NCBI GenBank assembly: GCA_022414725.1
Contig: CM039462.1
Location: 49,307,265 to 49,371,264, forward strand
Length of the DNA stretch: 64,000 nucleotides
Origin: Microglena sp. YARC
Lineage: Eukaryota; Chlorophyta; Chlorophyceae; Chlamydomonadales; Chlamydomonadaceae
Reading direction: 5' to 3'
Made by a program: the position numbers and the translations under genes
In this document: positions 56,488 through 64,000 of the stretch, one piece after another
Position numbering within the stretch: position 1 is the first letter of the stretch
How the letters are laid out: every line of letters begins with the position of its first letter
The notes under the pieces: model-generated
Database searches by the model: none
Seen by the model: the letters and a program-made list of their open reading frames with translations, nothing else
What the model was told of the DNA's origin: nothing

Positions 56488-56628
56488 AGGACAGCATCCC
56501 CTGGGGAGTTGACCCCTATGATACCCCTATGGAGAATTCGTTGTCTTTCTTACTACATGTCCCCGGGCCCCCGGATGTTTAGTAAGAAATTCATAGGTTC
56601 GAGGATATACGGGTAGCTTAAATTCAAC
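56488..56628 (+). ncRNA. Candidate Fanzor2 guide-RNA scaffold region, right copy
   Basis: After the stop codon come GC-rich pairings (CCCCTGGGG, GGGG-AGTTGA-CCCC), a direct repeat ACCCCTATG, then the perfect 10-bp stem TTTCTTACTA/TAGTAAGAAA (56546-56589) around CCCCGGGCCCCCGG. Such a structured non-coding tail between nuclease stop and element end is where TnpB/Fanzor guide RNAs are encoded. Function is inferred from position and fold only. Confidence 0.42.
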
Positions 56629-56649
56629 GGAGCTGTTGATGTTGACTTC

Positions 56650-57355
56650 ATGGAGAAGCGCATGGCGTACCTCGAGAATCGGATCGATGAAATGGGAGCG
56701 GAACTGGAGGCGTTGAGGAAAAAACACACTTTCACAATCAACAACAGCTTCGGGTCGGCCACCAACAACTATGTCGTTACATGCGAAAATTTCACCAACA
56801 CCACCACCCAACAACAATACTGCTCCAGATGCGGCGGCGCTATCTCCAGCTGCTGCGGAGCTATCTCCTGCTGCGACGACACCGATGGAGGACATGCACC
56901 CCTTCGGGGAGGAGGTCACGCCCGAGTCAGAGTTCCTCTCGGTCGCTCAATTCAAGGAGTGTGGGTACAACCCGGTCAAGCTGCTGCAGCTGTCGCACTT
57001 CAACCCCGCGCACCCGCAGTACATGAACATCATCATGGACCCCTCATGCTACCAGCAGACGTATGTGTACGGACGGGACCGCTGCTGGGCGAAGACGGAC
57101 CTGCAAGACTCGCTGATGCCGGTGCTCAGGAGCATCGTGCAGAGAATGAGCAGAGTGAACCCTGCAGAAGCAAGCAAGTACAAGGACGACGCCGCATTCC
57201 TCCAGGGAGGCGCAGGCTCAGTCACCTTCAGGGCCATGCAGGGAATGGCCATGCACAGCAGGACCTGCATCAGGGTCCTCTCGGAGAGGGGCGTGCCGCT
57301 GCCAGAGGAACTACGAACGACAACAGAAAACAACAACGATTTTACAAAAACCTGA
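56650..57355 (+). CDS. Coiled-coil/HFN-domain protein, C-terminal part (right copy, frameshifted)
   Basis: Same protein as 12206-12910 but with one extra C in the ACCACCC stretch near 56811, which moves the frame after the Asn/Thr linker. The C-terminal HFN region is then read in the next frame down to TGA in the 3' hairpin. A T/C difference next to it changes Ser to Pro. Confidence 0.7.
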
Positions 57356-57382
57356 ATATTTTTTTGTTATTCAGGCTTTTGT
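57344..57382 (+). terminator. 15-bp hairpin at gene 3' end, right copy
   Basis: ACAAAAACCTGAATA / TATTCAGGCTTTTGT around TTTTTTTGT. It covers the stop codon of the upstream gene and precedes the 169-aa gene by about 150 bp. It looks like a giant-virus transcript-end palindrome. Confidence 0.6.
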
Positions 57383-57484
57383 AATCTTTTGTCAAGCAGG
57401 CTTTTGTAAGTGCAGGGTGGGAGAATTTCCTTGGTGGTTCCGTCAAAAAGACACTCCATCAATCAATAGATCTCGATCTCAATC

Positions 57485-57520
57485 AATAGATTTAATTTAA
57501 AATATATACACTTTCATTCA
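57485..57520 (+). promoter_or_regulatory. AT-rich promoter-like segment, right copy
   Basis: TTTAATTTAAAATATATACA then CATTCATTCATTAA directly before the 169-aa start codon. It is the mirror of 12040-12075. Confidence 0.3.
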
Positions 57521-57528
57521 TTCATTAA

Positions 57529-58038
57529 ATGCCACGAGTGGCAAAACTACCTCAAGCGAAAAAAGAAACGAAGAGTCGAGCTGATGTCGTTTGCTACACA
57601 GGTCCCCGTCCGAGCGGAAAGAAGGACGACTCTTACACGTCCGAAGAGTTCGTCGCGTTTATGAAGATTGAGGCTCTCCGTTTCTCTGACAAAAAAGAAC
57701 GGACGCTTGATGAATGGATCGAGTGGGCAGACGCGCTGCGCATGAAAGCATCGAGTTGCAGAAAAGTAACAAAATGCAGCGATAAATTATCGTCTGCGCG
57801 TAAGGTAGCTGAGAAAACTTCAAAGCCCCTCGAATCTTGTATCAAGAGCAAATGTATTAGTCGTTATGAACTCATGGCGAAGTTTAATAAGAATGACAAA
57901 AACGCCATGAGCTCGTTCGATAAACACGCACTTTCCGCGGAGTGCGGTGCCGTTAATTGCTCGAAGGAAGGTGTGAAATATGGCAAGGCGACCAAAGCAT
58001 TTGACGCAATATCGAAGCGATGCGAAAGAATCCGCTAA
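57529..58038 (+). CDS. Basic Cys/Lys-rich 169-aa protein (intact copy)
   Basis: An uninterrupted 169-codon frame from ATG 57529 to TAA 58036-58038. It is Lys/Ser-rich with about nine Cys and a conserved-looking central SYTSEEFVAFMKIEALRF and RTLDEWIEWADALRMK. No domain is recognised and no signal peptide or membrane segment is visible. Being intact here while the left copy has two homopolymer insertions supports a real gene. It is followed by the 45-bp motif and two-hairpin copy C. Confidence 0.72.
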   Translation: MPRVAKLPQAKKETKSRADVVCYTGPRPSGKKDDSYTSEEFVAFMKIEALRFSDKKERTLDEWIEWADALRMKASSCRKVTKCSDKLSSARKVAEKTSKPLESCIKSKCISRYELMAKFNKNDKNAMSSFDKHALSAECGAVNCSKEGVKYGKATKAFDAISKRCERIR

Positions 58039-58074
58039 GCGAAGGCGATTTTACTACTTCTGCTTGGACAATTT

Positions 58075-58121
58075 GGCCCAAATTTCTAAAATGTCATCTC
58101 ACCACGTCGGGTGTCGAACAC
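58075..58121. repeat. 45-bp motif, mirror copy
   Basis: GCCCAAATTTCTAAAATGTC then ATCTCACCACGTCGGGTGTC. Mirror of 11439-11485. Confidence 0.8.
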
Positions 58122-58158
58122 TACTTTTTTTCGAAGCGCATGCGGAACACACGTCGTA

Positions 58159-58251
58159 TCAAGCAGGCTTCTGCTTGACAACTCTATCGGGATCGTGAAG
58201 GGGAAACCGCGGGCCCCACGGAGTGGGGCAGTGGAATTCAGCTGCTGACTC
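58159..58251 (-). repeat. Two-hairpin dispersed element, mirror of copy C
   Basis: TCAAGCAG-GCTT-CTGCTTGA (8 bp) and CCCCAC-GGA-GTGGGG, ending GAATTCAGCTGCTGACTC. The CCGC hairpin half element follows to about 58350. Confidence 0.88.
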
Positions 58252-58482
58252 GCAACGTAAGACTTCTCTTCGATTGATTGAACCCGCATGTGTCGCGGCT
58301 TTCGCTATGGTCCGGTCATCCTGGTGGCTTCTCAAGCAGACTTCTGCTCGACATATAAGTTGTTTGGAGTATTTAAAGGTTAATTCAAAACGGTACGCCG
58401 TACAGTCGTTCTGTATTCGCATCGAACGTTTGACACCATCATTGCATACAGTTGTTCTCAAATAAAGTGGGACACTTTATAA

Positions 58483-60803
58483 TCATCCAGACTGCAGATC
58501 GTTGCTTTTGGGCAACGTTGGGGGGTGCAGAAGGTTGAAGAGGTTCTCGAAGATATTCCGAGTAGCCTCTTTGGTAAACCGTTCAACCGTCTGTGTCCCC
58601 ATATCAGTATCAGGGGGTGGGGGTGGGGTTGTCGAGGAACTTCTCGGCGCGTCTCGGCGAAACGCGAGAGGACGCTCTCTCCCAAATACTTGGTGAAGTG
58701 TAAGCATCAGGATGTTTCTGGAAGCGTTCACATCGCGGTCCCAAGTCTTCCCGCAGTGAAGCATACCACCGCTCTGTTGGCGTGGCGCTCCGCTTTGACT
58801 GCTTTTGCAGTGGAGAATCTTATGAATCCGCTTGCGTCCTTCTGTACATTCCCAACCTGTACCGTCTTGCTTCTTACGATGAGTGAGTGCCACCATGTTG
58901 CAAAGGTGGTTCTCACAGCAGCTGCATCGTTGAGATGTTCTGAACTCATCGATGTCCTCCATGATGACGTTTTCTCGGCTACGAAGCTCGAAACGAATAG
59001 CTTGGAGAGGGCCACAAGTCCGCCTAGAGATTGGCGTCGCCCCCAGACCTTTCCAATCACCAAACCCGACGAGTACCTTAGCGCTCTTCTTTCTCGGAGC
59101 TACGAAGTCAGCAATCTCAACAATAAGTTTCTGTTTCTTGCAGTACCTTCGAAAGCGGAGGTTTCGGTACCCCCTGGAAGCACGATGGGCAAGAAGGATT
59201 GGGGCGGCACCCATGTAGAATCTGGCGTACGCACCAATCTGTTCAGAACTCGAAGAGTCTCTATCCGGAATGATACCACCGACGATATCAGCCGTCTCGA
59301 GGTTCCAAACGTCAGTTTGACGCTGAGACTTGAAGATCAGACCCTTGCGATAATATTTCGCCGAGCTGTACGATCTGGTACCTCCGTTGAGTCCTGTTAC
59401 AGTCACGATATCAGTAACACCCGGGTCTACCGCAGACACGACCACATTGTCAAGGAAGGATACAATGCCACCCTCGTCTGTTGTCACGTACTCATGCGCC
59501 CGCGTAGAGAACGCGTCTGCAGGCATCGAACATGTCAGACACGTAGGCTTATTCATCAAGATGCTGACTGCAAAGCCGTCTGTCACAATGCGGTAACCGA
59601 ACTTCCGAGAAACTGTCTCCACTTTCTTGAGGTTTGCGAAGCGCTCCCATATTCCTTGATGGTTTTTTGGAAGCAACGTCTGCCTTGCAATGAATCAAAG
59701 TGGCACTCGTTGACCATATAGAAAAAGGCCATTTTCGAAATCGGAATGTGCGACAGAGTGAATCCAGATTTGTAAGGCAACAACGAGAATGTGCGATGTT
59801 TTTCGTTTTTAGTTTTTCGTTTTTCTTCGATGGTCTCCGACAATATCTTGTGGTACAGAGGCAGGGTCATGTGAGCCCGAGACGCAAAAGTGTTTCCGGA
59901 TGGTAAAGGTAGAACCCCCCTGAGACAGAATGCCACTTCGCGTGCAAAGAAGCGTTTCGCGTTATCTGCGTCCACCCTAAGGTTCTTCGAGGAGAGCCAA
60001 GCTTCGCTCAACTTTTCAAGCCTCTCTTGAAGTTTAGTCAACCTAACACGCAAAGGGGATCCTTCTGGTTCCTTCCTACCGACCCTCTTCTTCGCAAGAG
60101 CAACTGCACTTTTTGCCGATCGAAGTCTAGATGTTGGAAGCTTGGTTGGCAGCTTTGTTGTATGAGGGCTCATCTTGAAGATGACGTCGAGATTCTTTGT
60201 AGGGCACTTGATCAATGCAGCCACGATGTCCGACCGCAGGCGCTTTGCAATCTGTGGGTACTTCCACTTCAAGTAAGTCGTTATGCGTCGCTCAAGGTTG
60301 GTCCAAAGATGGTTAGAGGCCATTGTGGCCATGAGAATAGACAGGTCTGCAATGATCTGGTTCTTCACGCTCCCCCGAATGTCAACTTTGGATTGCCCCG
60401 GCTCTCTTAACAAGTCGAACAGAAGCCGACTACTCTCGAAGTCTTCGCCAAGAGTCGACCCCTTACATTTGTTGGTACTGACTGCAATAAGGCACCGGTA
60501 GAAGAAGTTGCGATTTACGGGAGGGACAGCGATACCATTCTCAAAAAGACGAGCAATGTGGAAATTTGCGAAAATATAACCCTCTCCAAGCAACTTGTTC
60601 ATGTCCAGTACCAGTGTGTCTATCTTGTTACGAAGCCAATCATGGGGAATAAAGGTACTCAATTTCATCTTGACCACACAAATCGCTCGCCCAGGTGCAC
60701 ACTCCCCGTCTTCCTCCCCTTCATAATCGACAAGTTCTGCAACGTCATCATGTTGGTCAGCCTCATGTACCAACGATGATGACTCGCCGATCCCATTCTC
60801 CAT
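58483..60803 (-). CDS. Fanzor1 RNA-guided nuclease (right copy, one frame break)
   Basis: Two long frames cover nearly the whole protein: about 406 codons from ATG 60801-60803, and about 397 codons ending TGA 58483-58485. They meet around 59583-59690, where a six-A run (CCAAAAAACC on the coding strand) and a GATTCATTGC/GATTCATGC difference between arms lie. Features in order: an acidic N-terminus, a long Lys/Arg-rich helical region, MAFFYMVNECHF, RuvC-I VVVSAVDPGVTDIV, LVGFGDWKGLG at the canonical RuvC-II site, EDIDEFRTSQRCSCC, a second pair of cysteines (GMLHCGKTWDRDVNASRN) joining the zinc ribbon to RuvC-III, and a Pro/Thr-rich tail. No RNA scaffold is evident between the stop and the transposon end (only about 34 bp). 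Confidence 0.88.
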
Positions 60804-61787
60804 CACAAATTGTACCCCGAAAACGTTTTGATGTAATCTGGATCTGCAGACAGGCTCTCTCGAACATTCCTAACCCAATCTCTCGTATTAATCATATACT
60901 TTGACAAGTCTTTATACCTCCACATTTCTAGAACACAACATATTTGCATTAAGTAATCGAAATTACAGGTTGACGTCAATGGACATGATGCCCTGTAGTC
61001 TCTCTTCATGCTTCCAAATATTTGTTCAATCGCATTAGCTCTGGGGCAATAAGGAGGGGTGTACAAAAGCTTCCACCCTTTGCATTCGGATATATCCTTG
61101 ATTTCTGAAGAATGGTGAAACCGAATATTATCCATGACGATCGTGGTTTTCTTTGGGATGACCAAAGTTTTAAAGAATTTAATGAAATCTTCTTTTTTAC
61201 AATTGTGCTCCAATAACTGATAATCTATTATTCCCTTAGATGAAATAGCGAGTAATAAAGTGAACTTCACACGACGGAGGTTACTCATTGTCTTCGTAGT
61301 TAATCGAGAACCGATCTTGCTGTATCCATATTTGTTGTGTTCTCCAGCGTAAAATCCTGCTTCGTCGATACAAAACAACGTTAGAGCTTTCTCTGTACTT
61401 GTCACAAAACATTTCTACATTTTCTTTTGAATGTCCGTAGAGAACTGTGGGAAACGCCTTCTTCCTAAAAAATCCACATTGTTTTATGTGTCTCGATGCA
61501 GTACTGATCGATAATCTCACATTACAACTCTTGCAAATTATACCGACCAAATCCTTGCATGTTATGAAGGGGTTCTCTGCAATATTATTGGATATCGTGG
61601 AACGTAAAAGCATGGACAATTCTTTCCTTTTTCGTTTTAAACGCTTACTTTTACCCACCTGATCAGCATTGACCCATCTATGTAGTGAGCTCTTGGACAC
61701 GTTGTATATATTACAAACCTTCCTGAGACTCCTCAAAAAATATTTGTAGTGAACCACGGACCTGTACCTGGTTTCAGGGGATATCAT
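60803..61787 (-). CDS. DD34E Tc1/mariner-IS630 transposase (right copy, frame break)
   Basis: The HTH half begins at ATG 61785-61787 and the DDE half (about 200 codons) ends TGA 60803-60805, sharing one base with the Fanzor1 ATG. The four-T run (ATGTTTTGTGAC) at the junction sends the first frame into a nonsense extension of about 40 codons. All three catalytic acids are present in the second half. The HTH half differs from the left copy by one Ser/Phe substitution. Confidence 0.87.
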
Positions 61788-61879
61788 TCAAATTATACTG
61801 AGTGTCCCAAAATTATTTGAGAACAACTGTATTATTCATAGATCGATCGTTTTTTGTGATATAGATTCTAACACAATTA

Positions 61880-62127
61880 AGCTGCTGACTCCTACCACCG
61901 TCAATTGATTAAAGGGGGTAGTGGTGTTGTCCATACGCCACGGCGGATTTCGCAGACCCCACGTTCGTCCATTCATCCTCACACACGCCACCCAGGCGGC
62001 TTGCGCCATCAGACAGACAACAGACCGCACACACATGACACGGTGGATTGCGCAGACTCACATCTGTCTCCACACGACACACCGCACTAAGGCTGGCGGA
62101 GGCGGCTGTAGAAAAACGAGTGTAAAC
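61880..62127 (-). repeat. CCGCC/ACTCG dispersed repeat, mirror of 7431-7672
   Basis: Starts with the truncated AAGCTGCTGACTCC, then ATTGATTAAAGGGG and GGCGGATTTCGCAGACCCC units, ending GAAAAACGAGTGTAAAC about 40 bp before the exonuclease start codon. Confidence 0.75.
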
Positions 62128-62163
62128 AAAATGGATACCTGAAACTGACATTACAGATTACAG

Positions 62164-62824
62164 ATGGCACAATCAAGGTACATTTCCATTGATGTTGAAG
62201 CATGTGCCACCGGGAGAGGTCACAACGATCGCTCTCCATGCCAAGTAGCGGTTGTTGACGATGACGGGACGCTTCTGCTCAACGAGGTCATTTGTGTGAA
62301 TGACATTTACGATCCGATGACCTCCCTGACAGGTGTTACGCGAGAGCAGATTCTTGCTGGAAAGCCTTTCGAGGAGGTCCGGGAATCAGTCATTCAGATT
62401 CTGTGCCCTCGCACAAGCATCATAGTTGGATGCAGACCACAGGGAGATGTCAAATGGATGAAGCTGGAAGAAGGGATTCACTTTGCATCCATTGTCGATT
62501 TGTCTGACATGCTCAAGGCATGGAACGATCGTTACAAGAATTACAACTTTTTTTTCACTACGAAAGATGGCGTATGGTCTTCTTGGTACGACGATTCAAG
62601 ATGCGGCACATTCTCCTGTGATTGACGCCCAGATTTCACTCGAAATATACAGGAAGCATGCATCAGATCCTGTTCGGATGAAATCTGCAATCAAGAAGCT
62701 GAGTAGGATGACTTATAAAAGGGAGTTCCCTGAAGATATGGGGAAGACGGTGATTGTTGGCGATATCTGCTCGTACAAATTCAACCCCAAGAAATGTTTT
62801 TGCGGACAGCCAACTTTTGCATAG
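62164..62824 (+). CDS. DEDDh 3'-5' exonuclease, REXO4/ISG20-like (right copy)
   Basis: The first 127 codons are intact with YISIDVEACATG (motif I) and VGCRPQGDVKWMKL (motif II). An eight-T run (left arm seven) near 62548-62555 then shifts the frame, and motif III HSPVIDAQISLEIYRKH and the Cys-containing tail KKCFCGQPTFA are read in the next frame to TAG 62822-62824. The left arm is intact exactly there and broken elsewhere, so an intact 219-aa enzyme probably exists. The start ATG follows two short CAGATTACAGAT-type words. Confidence 0.84.
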
Positions 62825-62992
62825 ATTCTCCTGTATTCACTATCAGTATTGGGCTGATCACTTAACCGCATTCAATGTGATTATTTAATCATGGGTGGGG
62901 AGACTGCCGCCTGGCTTGCACACGTGGTTGATTGTGCGCACGAGCAAGCGTTTGGCCTCAAACACAGTCTTGATGCCTGCAAGCAAGGATTT

Positions 62993-63298
62993 TCAACAAG
63001 CAAGATGGGGTGTGAGTTTGTGCATGCCGAATGTTGCCAGTTTAACTTGGGTCAACTGAGCATCGGTCAACATCCCTTGCAGTTCATGGTACGCCGCGGC
63101 CCATGCCCTTTCCAACTCACGCTCGATCTGGGTGGACGTGGCATCCCGCACGGCTTGGATCTCCTTGTCCAGGCGCTGGATCTGGGTGGACGTGGCATCC
63201 CGTAAGGCTTGGATCTCCTGACGCTGGTTTGCCTGTTCCTCGAACAACACTTTGCGGTCCGCCTCAAGCTGCTGCAAACGATTATCAAAGTCACTCAT
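62993..63298 (-). CDS. Small coiled-coil protein (right copy, 101 aa)
   Basis: Same coiled coil and tandem duplication as 6257-6598. The three-A version of the GTTAAAC word gives a different tail (LATFGMHKLTPHLAC). Which tail is right, or whether the word is a splice donor, cannot be decided from sequence alone. It converges on the exonuclease gene. Confidence 0.65.
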   Translation of the reverse strand: MSDFDNRLQQLEADRKVLFEEQANQRQEIQALRDATSTQIQRLDKEIQAVRDATSTQIERELERAWAAAYHELQGMLTDAQLTQVKLATFGMHKLTPHLAC

Positions 63299-63396
63299 CC
63301 CTTCTCTACATGCTCAAAATTATTTTGGAAATGTGAACGTGAAGACGTGATTAACGCCTGTGAACACGACTGGCACTCAAAAGAAAGCGGTGTATA

Positions 63397-63489
63397 TCAA
63401 GCATACTTCTGCTTGACAACCCTAGTGATTTTCTGTAGGGAGGAGCGCGGGCACCGCGGAGCGGTGCAAAGGGATCGAGCTGCTGACTC
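63397..63489 (-). repeat. Two-hairpin dispersed element, mirror of copy B
   Basis: TCAAGCA-TACTTC-TGCTTGA and CACCGC-GGA-GCGGTG, ending AGCTGCTGACTC. The following 63490-63694 holds nothing else recognisable. Confidence 0.85.
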
Positions 63490-63694
63490 ACTGTCTGAAT
63501 ATATCTACTTACGAAACAATCATCAGAATTCACGACTCATACAAATTCAAAAAGACACTAACTGGAGTGTCACATGGACAAGGAGCGGGACAAGGAGTGG
63601 GACAGGGAGAATAGTGGGCGGATTCAACTGGTTACAATAGACAATCTCAATCAATACATACAGCTCTCCATCTCACCACCCACCACCTCATAAA

Positions 63695-64000
63695 CTAATG
63701 TCCAGACCCACCCGCCCCCATGCTAAGTGGGCATACACCACAGTCACATGATTCGAATGTAGTCGAGTGATCGACTGTCACAACTGCATTCGCAGGGCAA
63801 TCCCTGCAATTCACAAGCATAGGGATAGGCATACCAAACATCTTCATGATTATGACACTAAAATCAGGAGACGAAGAGTGCTTCAAATCTCGCAGTCGAA
63901 CCCCTGCCCGGTCGACAACATCCTCGCCAACATCCTCCTCGTCGATGATGCAAAAGATGCCATTCTTGATGTACGGAACACTTCCTGCATACTCGGAATG
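63695..64000 (-). CDS. Hypothetical Cys-rich protein (right copy, 5' end cut by window)
   Basis: One open frame of 101 codons from the window edge to TAG (63695-63697). It reads through acidic IIDEEDVGEDVVDRAG, hydrophobic FSVIIMKMFGMPIPMLV, and the cysteine pairs NCRDC and SCDCGVCP, ending GAGGSGH. The left-arm copy supplies a plausible start at 5494, giving about 121 aa. The protein has no recognised family. Confidence 0.68.
   Translation of the reverse strand, partial: HSEYAGSVPYIKNGIFCIIDEEDVGEDVVDRAGVRLRDLKHSSSPDFSVIIMKMFGMPIPMLVNCRDCPANAVVTVDHSTTFESCDCGVCPLSMGAGGSGH

Larger units (their letters stand above)
54602..56628 (+). mobile_element. IS607-family element with serine recombinase and Fanzor2, right copy (ends approximate)
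   Basis: Same content and same insertion point as the left copy. The left boundary lies after TGCAACAG and the right boundary before GGAGCTGTTGATG. The CAAC word on both sides marks the likely target. IS607 recombinases favour GG-containing sites and leave no duplication, which fits. Confidence 0.8.
58449..61829 (-). mobile_element. Tc1/mariner transposon carrying Fanzor1, right copy
   Basis: Flanked by TA at 58447-58448 and 61830-61831. Termini CAGTTGTTCTCAAATAAAG (58449) and its partner ending CAACTG at 61829. It contains the same two-gene arrangement as the left copy; its Fanzor1 gene is far better preserved. Confidence 0.93.
51836..64000 (-). repeat. Right inverted arm (long inverted repeat, cut by window edge)
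   Basis: Reverse complement of 5551-17426. It begins GTATTTAGACCC directly at the palindrome, without any array unit. It differs from the left arm by homopolymer indels, some substitutions (for example Ser/Pro in the HFN protein and Ser/Phe in the transposase HTH half), and three more 100-bp repeat copies. Confidence 0.97.

Noticed and set aside
51496..64000. Whole right half as a simple long-read fold-back artefact
   Set aside because: A single-molecule fold-back would duplicate the array next to the palindrome; the right side lacks it and has substitutions and a different 100-bp repeat count. Artefact by joining two molecules is still possible.
1..64000. tRNA or rRNA genes
   Set aside because: No cloverleaf with conserved TTCRA-type arm and no rRNA-like conserved blocks were recognised by eye; GGTTCAATCAATCGAA near 11275 lacks the rest of a tRNA.

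Overview
The window looks like the end region of a large eukaryotic DNA-virus-type replicon (nucleocytoplasmic large DNA virus-like), either a free genome end or a copy integrated in a protist or alga. Evidence for this is a D5-like primase-helicase, a zinc-finger/coiled-coil gene of a giant-virus type, a DEDDh exonuclease, IS607 and Tc1/mariner elements carrying Fanzor nucleases, and palindromic 3'-end hairpins. No ribosomal or tRNA genes and no bacterial operons are visible. The host cannot be named from the sequence.

Layout. 1-5550 is single copy in this window: the primase-helicase start (minus strand, runs off the left edge), a block of about 631-bp tandem repeats (1441-3776), a small minus-strand gene, and several short tandem repeats. 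5551-17426 is the left inverted arm. In order it holds a Cys-rich gene, a coiled-coil gene, an exonuclease, a Tc1/mariner transposon with Fanzor1, a 169-aa basic protein gene, a zinc-finger/coiled-coil gene split by an IS607-Fanzor2 element, a 100-bp tandem repeat, and several families of dispersed hairpin repeats. 17427-51495 is a satellite-like array of about 185-bp units, organised in its clean part as 5-unit (about 925 bp) higher-order repeats. It is broken by a 1000-N gap (30319-31318) and by 1.3 kb of unrelated sequence. 51496-51835 is a 340-bp palindrome with one mismatch. 51836-64000 is the right arm, an inverted near-identical copy of 5551-17426 that ends at the window edge.

Interpretation. 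The centre of symmetry is the palindrome at 51665/51666, not the array. On the right the palindrome joins the arm directly; on the left about 34 kb of array is inserted exactly at that junction. This is what one would expect from a covalently closed hairpin terminus (or a head-to-head replicative junction) with inverted terminal repeats and a subterminal array of variable length, a layout analogous to poxvirus or chlorovirus ends. Assembly artefact is the main competing explanation.

The two arms carry different homopolymer indels, so most genes are broken at different places in each copy; many breaks are probably sequencing errors. A few breaks are shared by both arms (an in-frame TAA in the IS607 recombinase, a Fanzor1 frame break, the transposase frame break) and may be real. 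Sequence near the N gap (about 20-30.3 kb) is heavily corrupted by indels.
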